From contig CM048843.1 of NCBI GenBank assembly GCA_026545765.1, positions 10,997,501 through 11,061,500 on the forward strand: a stretch of DNA of 64,000 nucleotides. The letters are read 5' to 3'. A model generated the notes under the pieces. It worked only from the letters and a program-made list of their open reading frames with translations, was not told where the DNA came from and did no database searches. Each line of letters begins with the position of its first letter. Within the stretch, counting starts at the first letter, position 1. Source of the stretch: Plantago major. Its lineage: Eukaryota > Streptophyta > Magnoliopsida > Lamiales > Plantaginaceae. This document shows, one piece after another, positions 1 to 12,750 of this stretch. The translations under genes and the position numbers were made by a program.

Positions 1-504
1 AGCGATCATGGAAGGGCAGTTTGTTGACGCCCCAGATATCATTATGGCGGAGGCTCAGTCCCAGAAGGCTAAAGGCAGTCTCCTCGGTTTTCCATGCCTT
101 ATTACCAATATCTTCCGGTCCTTGATGTTCCGGTATTTAGGGCTCAGAAACCCAAAGGAGCTCAAATTAGCTAGTGCAGTCATCCTCGTAGTCATCCCAC
201 TCCTATCAGGCGCCGATAATCTGCAGGCGACCACTCCACTGGTCCTTGACTTCCACATTACTTCAACCAGATCTGACAGCAGTTTCATGAGTGGCGAGAA
301 CAATATGCCCGGATTGAGGACCAGTACTCCCGCATCGAGGATCACTACCGGCGATAGGAGGAGCGAGACAGGAGAGCTGAGGCTAGGGAGCAGCGTGAGC
401 TTGAGCGCTTGGACAGGCAGGAGGCACTCTGGAAGGCGCATCAGGATTTCTGGGAGCAGTGCTTGGGTGGTGGCCCTTCTGGATCCGCCTGATCACCCTT
501 GCTG
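1..504 (+). pseudogene. C-terminal part of an Athila-type env-like/third ORF (fossil)
   Basis: The first frame reads into a segment like GFPCLITNIFRSL, which resembles the 'putative plant transposon protein' region found in Athila-type elements. It is followed by an Arg/Glu-rich segment with repeats of the form QYARIEDQYSRIEDHYRR, as often seen at the tail of such ORFs. The position just upstream of the 3' untranslated region and LTR fits the third ORF of Athila elements. The frame is not continuous and the start lies outside the window. No function in the present copy should be assumed. Confidence 0.5.
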
Positions 505-1942
505 AGACAACACTATGGTTATACAGTCATTCTTACACTATTCATTGCTACGGACTAGCACTTGTTTAGGTTTGGGGAGGTGGTCGACTGTATCTTTAGC
601 TAAAGTTGTCTCATTTTGTACTCTATTTCGTACTCTGTTTTTTATTTTTTATTTTTATGTATTCTGTTCAAGTGGTATGTTAGCCACTTATTTTTTGTTA
701 TGTGACTGTGGTGGTAGGTTAGCCACCTTTACGTGTTAGTTATATATTTCCTTTCCAGTTGAGTCCAGCATAGATGTTAGCACTTTTATTTTCTCTTGTG
801 GTGAGTCTAAGTCAATTACCAAGTCGAACGTCTATTGCAAATGGTAAATCCTCTTGCTGCCTACGTTTTGTTTAATGTCTAGCTAGAAGTAGTATAGTAG
901 GCTTTTAATCCTGCAAGGTTGTTTCTCTTGTAAATAGCAAGTCTGGTTAGCCCTGTAGTCCAAAAGCCTGTGACGAGCCTAGCCGAAGAAAAAATATTGT
1001 ACCGGCACCTGTTATTGTGTGATTTCCTGGGATGTGCAAGTTTTTACGTATTACTTGCGCCTTTTCATACTTATGTGTACTTAGTTTCATTGGGGATGAC
1101 GAACGGCATGCTTTACTCTGCGGATTTTATTTCCCTCATTTAACTGGTTTGGGGAGAGGATTGTTCACTATGAATGTTATGAGCTGTTATAATTGTGCTG
1201 CAAAAATCTGTTTACTGCTCCCTAAGCTTATGATATTTGAATCTCGGGGTGGATCTATGGTCTCTATTGATCACCGTTAGTCGTGTTAGGCGTGTTTCAA
1301 ATACTACCTATATACCGGCGTGGCCTTAAAAATTCATATGTCCGTGACGGTTGATGGCATGTATACCAAACTGACACGCACAAAAGTGCGGACTTTCGGT
1401 AAAACAGACACCTGCAAAAAATTGAGATTAAAAGAGCCCAGGTGGCCACGCACTGAATTCAGTGAAGCATTATGAGATTTGATGTTGTTTTGAAATGGAT
1501 GAGGGGAGTAGTTGTAGGTTTTTTTCGATTTTTCTAGAAGAATACAGTCATGTGCCAAAGTCCCTTTCGACTCAATGAGACGAGTACAATAGCATAAGAT
1601 ATTTGAGGCATCCTTGTGACGAAAGTCATCTTCATAGTTTACTTTTTGAGCTATACCCTGTATGGATACTTCCATGAGAGTGAGTGATACACTTTATACA
1701 CCTGTGAGGGATTAGCGGGTTAGGCTTAATTGTTATTTACTTGAGAAACGATGGGTCTCGATTACACCTTACTATTTTTGCCAAGGTTAGGTTGAGAACA
1801 AAATTTTTGCATCTTGTGAATTTAATGTTTTCAATGGTAGATTCGCTTGGAATTTGACTCTTTGTTTGTTTACATGGTTTAGAGTCTAGTGTGTTTAGGT
1901 TGTGTGTTTGCTCGGGGACGAGCAAAGGTTGATTTAGGATTT
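505..1942 (+). other. 3' untranslated region of the Athila-like element
   Basis: No coding frame is supported here. The block at 1270-1345, which contains the words GTGTTTCAAATACTACC and CATATGTCCGTGA, recurs reverse-complemented at about 28260-28320 and 50650-50720. It is therefore a conserved part of the family's 3' region. A purine-rich run just before 1943 is the likely polypurine tract. Confidence 0.7.
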
Positions 1943-3226
1943 TGATGAGACAATATTCTAACGTCTCATTTGGTCTTTTTAGCGGTCTTTGTGAGTCTTT
2001 GTCTTTAGTTTTGTAGTCTTTTTAGTTCGTTTTTACGCTTTGGTGTTTTGTAGAAATCGATGTCTTTTGAGCCGTATGAGAACAAGTCGTTTAGCATGGC
2101 TCGTCGCGGCGAGATTTTACGAGCTTGGCATTGAAACTTCCAGCATGGCTCGCCGCGGTGAGGAAATCAGTTTGCCGCGGCGAGATTTAGCGAGTGATCA
2201 TCTTCTGTAATTTAAGAAGACTCGCATGACGAAGGAATTGGTCCTTGTGGCAGATTTTGCGAATAAGTTCTGCTTTGAAGATTGAAGCTTCATGGCAAGG
2301 AATTGGTCCGTCGCGGCGAGATTATGCGAGCTGGATATATATTGCGATTAAGAAGGCTCGCCGCGGTGAGCTATTCCTTCTGCCGCGGCGAGAGACGCAG
2401 AATTAGTTTTGTTTTCCTTATTAGATTAGAATTTTAATTCTTTTTCTTTCATACTTCTTTTAACCTAGTTTTGAGAAAAGCTCAAAGATACACACATTGA
2501 CAATGAGACATCTTTGGAGCTTGGTTATTCATTGATTTTATTCATCAAGATTATTGGTATTGATTTCTCCATTGCTTTGTTCTTTGCAATTCGTTCTTTA
2601 TCTTATCGATTGAATTGTATGTTATTGCATGCAAGTTTTTCATCTATGTTTCACATGATTATTACCATGAATCTTTGCATGCAATTATCAATTATGAGTA
2701 GCTAAACTTTTTGAATTCAGTAGTATGTGAAGATTATGCATATTTGTTTTAGGGTTTATCAAAGCACTCATATAGGTTAGTCTCGTATAAAATCTTCGTA
2801 AAAACCTTCAATTCGATAAGCCCGTATTAAATTCTCTAAATTGTTCATGTTTAAGGATCGTGAATTGACGACTCACGATTTCTCCAGTTTAATATTTTCT
2901 AAGAACAATTGGTTGAATCGTGTTGATTGATTTCTTGTCTGACGGCAGTGTGACAAATATGAATGTTATCCCTAGTTCGAATTAGCATAATTGGATCTTG
3001 CTACTGTATTCATCTTTCTCTCATTGTTAATCGTAATCTTAGCTATAATTAAACTAGTTAGAAGTATAACCAAACAATAAATCAGATTTTTTCTCGAATG
3101 TATCTTTTTAATCTCACTGCTAGGTAGATTAATTATTTCCTTCGCGAACGACTCTGTGGTTTAGCTTTGTCTGTCTACAACAACTGCTTGCTACTTGGTT
3201 TTCTAAGTATTAATTTGAGCACATCA
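1943..3226 (+). repeat. Athila-like 3' LTR, plus strand
   Basis: It starts TGATGAGACAATATTC and ends AATTTGAGCACATCA, exactly matching (reverse-complemented) the borders of the LTRs at 43620-44851 and 47932-49196. Near its start it carries several copies of a GC-rich palindrome related to CTCGCCGCGGCGAG. Length is 1284 bp. A target duplication cannot be checked because the 5' end of the element is outside the window; the five bases on the right are TCTAC. Confidence 0.85.
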
Positions 3227-3899
3227 TCTACCACTAAGTTATCTTTGCCACACTTGTCAACTATCTCACAGTCAAACTCTTGCGCATACGACCCAATGAA
3301 TAAGGCGAGGCTTAGAATCGCTTTTGGCGTAAGGTGGCGAATTCTTTGCTTCGGTATGCACTATTACCCTGAATCCCTTCAAATACGACCTGAATTTATC
3401 CAGGGCGAATATGACAGCCAAAAATTCTTTCTCAGTGGTAGTGTAGTTGACCTGTGCACCATTTAGAGTTTTGCTAGCATAGTAAATCACATGGAAATGC
3501 CTATCGACTCTTTGTCCTAGAACAGCGCCTATAGCGTAGTCAGAAGCATCGCAGATAATCTAGAAAGGTAAGGACCAATCATGTGCCATAACAATAGGGG
3601 CGAAACAAGGTTTTCTTTCAGGATACTAAAGGCTTCCATGCACTTATCATCGAAAACAAAAGGCACATCTTTCACCAGCAAGTTACTAGAAATTTTTGAG
3701 AAATCCTGGATGAACCTCCTATGGAATCCAGCATGTCCTAGAAAAGATTGTAACTCTTTCACACAAGTGGGTGGGGGAAGTTTCACTATAACATCAAGTT
3801 TAGCTCTATCTACCTCAATCCCCCGCTTAGAAACCACATGCCCTAGAACAATACCCTCTCGCACCATAAAGTGACTTTTTTCCCAACTAAGGGTCAGAT
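3227..3899 (-). mobile_element. Athila-like Ty3/gypsy pol fragment (RT to RNase H)
   Basis: The minus strand encodes reverse transcriptase and RNase H motifs such as [38 protein letters not shown] and [20 protein letters not shown]. These closely match the better preserved pol at 45416-46332. It is cut on the left by the LTR ending at 3226 and on the right by a CACTA terminus at 3900. It is an old, broken fragment of a once larger element. Confidence 0.85.
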
Positions 3900-4290
3900 C
3901 ACTACAAAAAATACAAGTAATTCCGTCGCTAAAACTGTGCCGATCCGTTGCTAAATCCTTAGCGACGGATAATCCCCCGTCCCCAAAGAACGCGTCACTA
4001 TTTTTTTTGGCGACGGATAAGTATTCCGTTGCTAAATAACGACGAACTGGCGACGGATTAATCCGTTGACCAGTCCGTCCGAATTGACGACGGATTACTT
4101 ATCCGTCGCCAATTGGCGACGGAATTTAGCGACGGATTTTTTCCGTCGCTAAATCCCACCACTAATCCGCCCTTAGTTCGCTTGACATTTAGCGACGGAT
4201 TAAAATCCGTCGCTAAATTCAATGGGCTAATTCGCCCTTAGTTCGTGAATTTAACGACGGATTTTAATCCATCGCTAAATTCACTGTTTA
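3900..4290 (+). repeat. CACTA terminus and subterminal repeats
   Basis: After CACTACAAAAAATAC the motif TCCGTCGCTAAA and its complement TTTAGCGACGGA recur many times in both orientations, often as close inverted pairs. Such arrays are the known binding sites of CACTA-encoded DNA-binding proteins. The motif is shared with the unrelated CACTA end at 55100-55310. Confidence 0.8.
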
Positions 4291-4489
4291 ATTTTTTTTT
4301 ATATTTCTGTTTCACATTTCACCTGTTTTTTCACATAATATAATCATAGATAATATACCCGAAATAATTAAATTGCATTAATATATCCGAAACAATATAA
4401 ATTATCCATAACAAGTCCAAAGTATGCAAGCTCAAGAAGGTGAAATAGTGTCAAAGTATATATGTAGCATAAACAATATAATTCTGATG

Positions 4490-5230
4490 TAACTAAGAAT
4501 AATCGGGAGGAGGCGGTGGGTGAGACTGGGAAGAAGTGCTGAACATCTGGGTCAAAGCGTCCATCCGCTGAGCCATACGAGCCTGTTCCTCAAGCACTTG
4601 CTCGTAAGCTGCCTTGATCGCAGCTATTTCCTGGTGGAGAGGAGTCATCATCTCTTGAACCTGGTCCTGTGTGAAGAGATTAGATCGCGATCCTGATCCC
4701 TGGGACACTTAGAAGCTACCAGAACTCATGGAAGGGCCCAAACTTCCCAATCCATATGTTCGACCCTTGTTGTCCATTGGGTTGACCTCGAAGAAGATCT
4801 GGTCTTGCTCTTCAATTGACAGCTCATGACCGTCGATCATCCTCTCATCCATCCTCCTCTCGACCTCACTCTGCAATTGTTGGTTGCATACGAAATGAGA
4901 TGCAATTTTAGGAATCACTTTAAAATACTCAAATACAAATGTTAACCTTAAGAAAGAAACGTACCGCAATACGCTCGGCCCTCATGTCAGTCCAGATGCC
5001 ATTCTTTAGCTTAGCCTTCTTGAAGTGGTACAGAGCATTCTTCGGCTGTCCTCTATTGGCCTAAAAAAATATATGTGCAAACAAGTAGTTAGTTGATTGA
5101 AATGAAAGTAAAAAACTGTTATGTATCATCTTCCAAGTCATAAACAACATATTTACTAACCTCCATCACGTGATCTGTAACAACAAATCGCGACCCATAG
5201 TGATGTCTGATTGCCGTGCCATCTCGCTTT
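4490..5230 (-). pseudogene. CACTA-encoded plant transposase-family protein (Transposase_24-like), 3' exons
   Basis: Read on the minus strand, exon-like blocks encode RDGTAIRHHYGSRFVVTDHV, then GQPKNALYHFKKAKLKNGIW, then EEQDQIFFEVNPMDNKG and RTYGLGSLGPSM. This order is typical of the C-terminal half of the plant Ptta/En/Spm (Transposase_24) family. Blocks are separated by short AT-rich gaps with GT and AG edges, at about 5045-5160 and 4880-4975, so these are probably introns. The tail (LHQEIAAIKAAYEQVLEEQA) looks like a coiled coil and ends in a Pro-rich stretch. An in-frame TAA lies between GPSMSSGSF and SQGSGSRSN near 4709, so either the protein ends there or the gene is inactive. The N-terminal part is missing, removed at the junction with the copia LTR. 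Confidence 0.7.
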
Positions 5231-5242
5231 CATAAACGGTTT

Positions 5243-6878
5243 TGTTAGGAAATTTGTTAGATATTTTGTTAGAAATATCGATTTAGATTTTGATTAGCAA
5301 CATGATGACTTATCTTAGTCTCAGAAAGGTGATTAGTACTCTTGGTTCACTTGAACATTGTAAAAGAGGAAACCCACTAAGTATGATAGTCTAGCTAATC
5401 TTGTATAGGATGTTAGGTTTCAAAATGTAATTTTTATTTTATGAAGAGAAGACCAAGAAGAAGACATCCAAGCAGAACAAGTTCAACAACATTGAAGATT
5501 TGAAGAAACTGCACAAGATTACTGAAATAGTTTTGCAGATACCTTGGTCAGATATCTTGAAGACACGAATAGTTTTAAACAAGCTGTGTCACAAGAGATA
5601 TCTGAGAACTAGAAGGTTTTCTGAAAACCAGGAAAGTGCTCACAGATATCTACTCTCAGATACCTTGAGCCTTAACCACATTTCTGAAAAAGAAATATAT
5701 TGCAACAAAGTTGTTTCAATAATGTGGTATCTGAAGATTAAAGATAAGGACGTGCAAAGAATCAGATAATACTAGTCTCTGATACTGAGCATAGTTCCGT
5801 TGGCACTACAGGACAAAAAGTACGACTGATGCATTTAATGCACTGGACGGAGATGTGCGAATAAAAGCAACGGTACCTTCCAAGAAGAAGACAAACTCAT
5901 CAAGATTACTATACAGATATCAATAGTTTGAATTTGAGCCTAACGGATACTATTCAACGGCATTCAAATTCATCTATAAATATCAATACTTAGACTACTT
6001 GAGAAGATACCTTGAACTCCATAAACACGCTGAACAACATATTCTCTCAAGCAAACTACTTATCCTCAAAGCTTTACATTGCCAAAGCTCCCGATCTTAA
6101 GTAGCACTAAAGTTCTAAGTGTCCCGATCCTAAACAAGCACGCTATCTCGTGAAAGAGTTGAATTGAAAGATCAAGTATCTGAGATTCATTCTCTTGAAA
6201 ATTTATCTAAGACTAGGGTCAGTAAAAAGAACAAGATACCATACATTGAAAAGTGTATTAAGTATACTTGATTCACAGAGCTATCTGATTAACTGAAAAG
6301 TTATTAAAGAAGCTCATCTGACAACTCAAACCAAAACCAACACCATCCTTTGGCGTGGAGTATGGTGAAGTACTTAGTTTGAGAAACTAAGGAATAACTC
6401 CAAGGTTATTGAGCACAAGAAGTACTTAGCTTGGGAAGCTAGGAATAGCTCAAAAGGTTTCGAGTCAGGAAGTACTTATGGAAAGCCGGGGAACAACTCA
6501 GGGGGAACATTTGGTTGGGAACCATTTGTTTAAGGAATCTTAGAATAGGATTTTTGTAAGGTGACCTCAATTATCTATTCTAGTGAATTCTAGGTCTTTG
6601 GAAGACCGAAGTGAATTAGTTGGAGGATTACGCCACCTCCAGATACCACTATACTTGCTGTGTTATTTACTTCTCTGTACTTACTTTTCACCAACACACA
6701 CACACACACACACACACACTTTAATTGTTTCTGGACTTATCTATCTTAAGTCTTCCGCGCTCTGAATCTAAGTATCAGATATCTACACTGATATCTGAGA
6801 AATAGTTTTTATCGACAAAAGTTTTAAAAGACTATTCACCCCCCCTAGTCTTTTACTTTGCCGTTATCTGGACCAACA
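5243..6878 (+). repeat. 5' LTR of the copia element
   Basis: It starts TGTTAGGAAATTTGTTAG and ends GACCAACA, directly before the primer site. The start was chosen because the solo LTR at 16969-18610, bounded by a target duplication, has the same border. It contains a (CA)n run at about 6693-6720 that is much shorter in the 3' LTR and in the solo LTR. Confidence 0.85.
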
Positions 6879-6880
6879 AG

Positions 6881-6892
6881 TGGTATCAGAGC
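6881..6892 (+). other. Primer binding site (initiator tRNA-Met type)
   Basis: TGGTATCAGAGC lies two bases after the LTR end. It is the standard plant copia primer site complementary to the 3' end of initiator tRNA-Met. Confidence 0.9.
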
Positions 6893-6995
6893 AGGAGGTT
6901 CACAAGCCTTCTGCACTGAACCTAGATCCCCAGATAGGTGAAGGAACTTTGTCCATTTACGAGGACTATTTAATATATGTGTTAAGTGTGCAGGA

Positions 6996-9441
6996 ATGTC
7001 TCTGAGTGATGCACCCATTCTCAAACCAGAGAACTACGAGAAATGGAAAAATAACATGATGCTCCACCTTGAAGCCATAAGTGACGAAATGATCGAAGTA
7101 ATAAAAAATGGCCCAATAGTCATTCAACAACTTAAACAAGTGATGGAGGTTTCTAATGGTAGAGACAGAGATCAAAGCGAAGGATCTTCACAACCGACAA
7201 GGTCAACAAGTGGGAGATCTACTAGTCAAGTTATTTACGAAGCAGAGAACTCGGACATCGGAAGATGCCAAGAAATCGTCTGGATGGTCAAGCTCGTAAT
7301 ATCATTATCGGATCTACACTGAGCACATACGATTAAGCAGGTGCTAAAAGCGAAAATTGCTCTGAACCGATTGAAGAAATCATGCGGAATCGAAAACCAA
7401 AGAAAACAAGTTCGAAGTTCTCAAGTTGAAATTTCAAAATTTCAAACAAGGACCCATGAAACTCGAAGAACTAGATTTGATTTTCCACTCTCATGAGTGA
7501 TATGGCGACTGGGAGGGAAAGTATGAGATACTCTCGATCGGAAAAGATTAAGACTATTGTCAAGTCTTAACCACAACCGGGAGCATACTAAATTCTTTTA
7601 TTTTAATCAAGGTATGCCAAATATCACTCAAAGGAACTCTTCTCACATCTTGCTACGGTTGATTATGAGACAACACAAAGAGAACAAACAATGAAAAGTT
7701 ACGAATATTGCTCTAGTTGCTCAAGGAACTTCGAAAGAAGAAAAGCAAGGAAGAGATCGAGGATGCTCTTCCGCAAAGCAAATGAGCAAATATGTCGAGA
7801 AATTGAGAGAAGAAAAGCCAAAGAAGTGAAAAAGCTTCTAGGCTCAAACTATCACCAAGATACAAAATATGCAAAGCTCATCGAATAAGCCATTTCGTAA
7901 AGCATCATGTCTTGAGGAAGTAGAAATTGGAAACGATATACGCTTCTATTGTCGAAACCGTCACTAAGAAGGATTGTCCTGCCTTCAACAAACTAAGGAC
8001 AGGTGACAAGAAAGATAGAAGAATCTTCAGAAGAAGCCAGAAAGCTTTATTAACTGAAGAAAGAAAGAAAATCCAAACTCAACTGGATGCTCTAGACTAT
8101 GAAACAGATTCTGAAGATGACAATTCAGATGACTCAATCTTACCATCACCAGAATTATGTGGAGTTACTCATGATATAATCGACTTCGGCCTCAAGAAGA
8201 ATGAAATGTGTGGAGTTCTTTGAGATTGATGGTCCAGACATCTCTAACATAGAAATCTGTCTTATGGCTGATGAGGTAACACATACTTCTTGTTATACTT
8301 ATGAAAGTGATGAAGAAGAAATAAAAGATCTAGAAAATCTCAGGAAAGATCTTGACATCTATGAAAGGGAATTTCTAATGATCCGAGCTAGAGCCGAAAA
8401 TCTTGAAGAAGAAAAGAATTCTCTTGCAAAGGAAAATTCTCAATTAGTTGAGATATCTGAGAAAAAGGATGCTGAAAATGCATTTCTCAAAGCTCAGATA
8501 TCGAGACCTAAAAGTCACATAAAGAAGCAATGGCTGAATTACGAAAGAAATATGAAGATCTTCTTTCTGAGAACAAGGAACTCAAAAAGAAAGAATTATC
8601 TTTTCAATCTTATGCCAAAGCTAGTGACACTCTTACTGAAGTACAATCTTACTTAAGAGATCCTTCAGAAAAGAAAGGACTTGGGCTGAATACAGACAGT
8701 GTTCTATCACTCGAATAAGAGTGAGGAAAGAAGAACATTTGTAAGTACTCAAAGAAGATGGTTCCCATGCAATCTATAGTATCGGTCAAGACGAAGATTG
8801 TTGACAAAGGAAAAGCGATTCGACTAAACCTTTGTGGGAAAAACAAGTCAAAAATAAAACTGATGGGCACGTCTCTGAAAAGAAACACAACACTGAAAAG
8901 TGTAAACACCCACAGTGCTATGTCTCTCAAAAGGGTAAAATTGCAGGAGATGGTAATTTCTCTCATGTCACTTTTTCTGGAAAGAAATTGGATCAACCAG
9001 AGACTAGCAAAGCTGCTGAGAAAAGATCTCAGATAGCTTCAAGTGCTCGAAACGGTATTGGCTATAAAGGCATCGGGAAACAACTTGCTCATGAATACAA
9101 ACAAGAGCAAAAACTATGGCTAAAGGCTAGAATTGCTCAAAGCAATTATCTGAAGTGGAAGTTGAATCAAGCCACTGAAAATCAATGCGTGGCTAGAAGA
9201 TATCTGGCAAGGAAAGCTAAGTTTGCTGAAAAGCAAACTCAGAAACCTGACAGGTATCTGAAAGCACCAAATGGAGCACCTAGGAACACACCAAGGAAGA
9301 AAATAATTCTTAATAATGATAATCATTCAATCAGAATTTCTCCTTATGTTCCTATCAGACAAAAGAATGTTCCAAGGAAATTCGTTCAAAAATGGATTCC
9401 TACTGGAAGATTGTTTAGTCTGATGGTTCCAATCAGAAATT
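6996..9441 (+). pseudogene. gag region of the copia element (fossil)
   Basis: The first frame begins MSLSDAPILKPENYEKW and continues KNNMMLHLEAISDEM, matching the N-terminal gag motif of plant copia elements (a 'W-K-M-L' segment). Further on are a Lys/Arg-rich part, an acidic segment and a long Glu/Lys-rich coiled-coil segment around 8280-8700. A basic region with a Cys/His cluster (EKCKHPQCYVSQKG) lies near 8900. Gag is long compared with small copia elements, as expected for SIRE-like ones. The reading frame is broken at several places. Confidence 0.7.
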
Positions 9442-9466
9442 GAGAACCTAATCTCCTGTTCCTGTT

Positions 9467-12400
9467 ATGCGTAATGCTTCTGGACTAAAGCACAATGGTC
9501 ATTTGATAGTGGATGCGAAAGCACATGACATGAGACAAAGCAACTGGTCGATTACAAAGCTTGCAACACAGACCGGATATCGATTTCTTGGAGGAGAATT
9601 AAATCCCTCTTTGGGATTCGTAACGCGTCAAATTGGGAACATTAACAATCACCGACGACATATGTTAAGGATTTGAAATACAATCTATTTAGCATGAGCC
9701 GGTTATGCATAAAGGTTTTACTATAAAATTCAAAGCAAAATATCGCAAACTAATTGACAATGAGTCAAAGCGCATACCTTGCTCGGCGAAAGGCGATCTT
9801 TATGTTGCCGATTGGCATCCGCCACAATCAAGAATGTCTCATGGTGAGTCAATCTGTCATGTAAGAGCACCGGTTATGGCACAAAAGAATGAGTCACTTG
9901 AACTTCAAAACTCGAACAAACTTGCCAAGAAAGAGTTAGTGGTTGGCCTTCCCAAAACGTATTTCAGAAAGGATGATATTTGTTCTGCATGTCAGATGGG
10001 GAAACAATCCAAAATCTCTTTCAAGTCCAAAACTAGACACTCTAGTGTTAGACCACTGCAACTACTACATATGGATCTTTTTGAATCATACGTAACTAGT
10101 TATGCAGAAAGAAGTATGGTCCGTTGTTGTAGATGACTTCTCAAGATTCACTTGGGTTGTCTTTACGAAACACAACCGACGCTGTGGTGGAGATACCAAA
10201 CTTGTCAAAAAGCTTGAAGTCATGAAAATGACAAGGTATCTGCAATCGAATGCACCATGGTAATCGAGTTTGTCAACCAAGACATAAAGGAGTTTTCAGA
10301 CTGCAAAGGTATACAACACCAACTTTCCTCTGTAAGAACACCTCAACAAAATGGTATTGCGTAAAGGAAAACAGAACCCTTAAAGAAGCCGCAAGGACGA
10401 TGCTAATGACACTTGAAATAAGTGAAATTTATTGGGTTGAAGTCAGAACACAAACGCTAACTCGTAATGTATGTTTGATAAACAAACACCATGACAAGAC
10501 CCCTTATGAAATCTTGGTTGGTAGACCCCCTAATATCAAACATCTGAGAGTATTTGGTTGTAGATGTTTTGTTCTAAACAATGGAAAAGATTATCTGAGA
10601 ACATTTCAACCAAAGGCAGATGAAAGTGTATTTCTCGCTATTCCACGAATAGCAAAGCTTCTGAATTTACAACAAAAGAACAAAGAAAATTGAAGAATCT
10701 GTTCATGTTGTATTCTATGAAGGAAGCAAGAAACCACCTCCTAATGATGAACTCTCAGAAAGGTTCAAAGAACTAATGTTAAGGGATCTTGAAGAAGAAT
10801 CCCCAGAAAGGAGAAACATCATTATGGAAAGTGAGGATGACTCTGACGTAGAAAAGCATGAAGTGCCTAGTAACAACAAGATGACTCACAAACATGATGA
10901 AGAATTTCCTATGAAACTTCCAGAAATGGAAACTGAAGATGTTCATCATGAAGCTATCTCTGGAAACAATCTCTCTGAAAGACATGTTCCAGATAGCTCA
11001 AACGCTGAACCAGTGTCAGACATTAATTGCCCTTCTGAGGAGCAAAATGTCTTAGATACTGAAAAAAGTATCAAATCAAAATCCTAGTGATTCTCATTCA
11101 AATCATTTGGATATTGATCCTACTAGCACTAAACCTATGATGAGATGGATCAAGGATCATCCTGCAAAAGATGTGATTGGACCAATTAATCAAGGTGTTA
11201 GGACTAGGAGAGCAATAGCTGAAAATGCTAATTCTCTCTTTGGATGTTTCATCTCAAATATTGAACCCAAAAATATAGAAGAAGCATTAGGAGACCAAGA
11301 CTAGATATCTGCAATGCAAGAAGAGCTGGATTAATTTGAGAGAAACAAAGTTTGGAAATTAGTTCCATTCATGGAAGGAATATCTGTGATTGGAACTAAA
11401 TGGGTTTTCAGAAACAAAATGAATGAATCTGGTGAAATAACCAGAAACAAAGCAAGATTGGTTGCCAAGGGATTTACCTGATCAAGGCTTAGATTTTGAT
11501 GAGCCATATGCACCGTTGCCGATTGATGCAATAAGACTCTTTCTAGCCTTTGCAGCTCATAAATATTTTAAAGTTTATCAGATGGATGTCAAAAGTGCAT
11601 TCTTGAACGGTGAACTTGCAGAAGAAGTTTATGTTGAGCAACCACCTGGCTTTGAAGTTTCCTCAGAAAGTAGAATGGTCTATAAACCATGTAAAGCTCA
11701 GATGGATCAAACAGGCTCCAAGAGCATGGTATGACACTTTGGCCAAATACCTACTGGAAAGTGGTTTCAAGAAAGGTGAAGTTGATAAAACTTTATTTAC
11801 CTTAAACCATGATGGGAAACTACTCTTAGTTCAAGTATATGTTGATGACATCATATTTGGATCTAAGGACAAGCAACTTTGTAATGACTTTGCAAATCTC
11901 ATGAAAAGCAAGTTTGAGATGAGCATGATGGGAGAAATGAATTATTTTCTAGGATTGCAAGTCAAGCAAATCAATGATGGAATATTCATTAGTCAAACAA
12001 AGTATGCAAAAGATATGCTCACAAAATTCAATCTTAAGCCTTCTGAAAAGAATGCTAAGATACCTATGAGCATTGGAACCAAAATGACCTATACTGAATC
12101 AGACAAGAGTGTTGAAGAACATAAGTATAGGAAATTGATAGTTCACTACTTTACCTCACCGCAAGTAGACTGATATTCAATACGCTGGAGTGTGCTAGAT
12201 TTCGCAAATCCGATGCAAACACACTACAACATTGCTATGAAAATATTAAGGTATGTAAAAGGTACAGTAGATGTAGGATTGTGGTATCCTAAAGAAAGCG
12301 GATTGAGTTTAGCTGGGTACTCGGAATCGATTTTGCCGGATCATCGCTGATAGGAAAAGCACCTCAGAACTTGTCGGCTTCGGTACTAGACTTATCTCAT

Positions 12401-12750
12401 GGTTTAGCAAGAAGCAAAACTCAATTGCAACTTCTACAACAGAGGCTGAATATATTGCTGCTGGTTGTTGTGCAACACAAATTCTGTGGATACAACAACA
12501 ACTTAAAGACTATGGACTCGATGAAAATAAAACTCCCATTTTCTGTGACAACACAAGTGCTATTATGGACACACGTAATCCTAAATTTCATGCCGTAACA
12601 AAGCATATTGATGTTAGACATCACTTCATCGACACCATGTTGAAAAAGGCAATATAGAGATACTCAAGATTGGCATCAAGACCAACTTGCGATATCTTCA
12701 CTAAGCCACTACAAGAAAGTAGATTCTTAGCCTTAAGACATAGTCTTGAC
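9467..12750 (+). pseudogene. pol region of the copia element: protease, integrase, RT, RNase H (fossil)
   Basis: The order is that of Ty1/copia. A degraded protease region lies near 9500. An integrase with its zinc-binding lead-in (ICSACQMGKQSKISFKSKTR) and core (VVVDDFSRFTWVVFTKH) spans about 9880-10700, followed by an acidic linker. The reverse transcriptase at about 11330-12170 has [40 protein letters not shown] and the catalytic YVDDIIFGS. The RNase H at about 12250-12720 has TEAEYIAAGC and ADIFTKPL-like remnants. Many breaks are present, so the enzyme set cannot be functional in this copy. Confidence 0.85.

Larger units (their letters stand above)
1..3226 (+). mobile_element. 3' part of an Athila-like Ty3/gypsy element
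   Basis: The stretch holds the end of a downstream (env-like) reading frame, a long 3' untranslated region and a full LTR, in that order on the plus strand. The LTR and untranslated region match, in either orientation, the copies at 26977-29000 and 47932-51400, whose neighbours are clear Athila-type pol. The left part of the element lies outside the window. Directly to the right begins pol of another Athila-like element in the opposite orientation, so this element probably inserted into it. It is old and broken. The family call rests on the shared LTR and on pol of its relatives, not on pol of this copy. Confidence 0.8.
3900..5242 (-). mobile_element. CACTA (En/Spm-type) transposon fragment
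   Basis: It begins with the CACTA terminus CACTACAAAAAATAC exactly where the pol frame to its left stops, followed by about 350 bp of subterminal repeats and then a minus-strand transposase-related gene. The three bases on the left (GAT) are one half of the expected 3-bp target duplication. The other end is missing, because the copia element starting at 5243 abuts it. The terminus, subterminal motif and Transposase_24-like coding region together make the family call firm. Confidence 0.8.

Noticed and set aside
6690-6720. (CA)n run as a regulatory site
   Set aside because: It is a microsatellite inside one copia LTR, nearly absent from the sister LTRs. It is useful only as an LTR marker.
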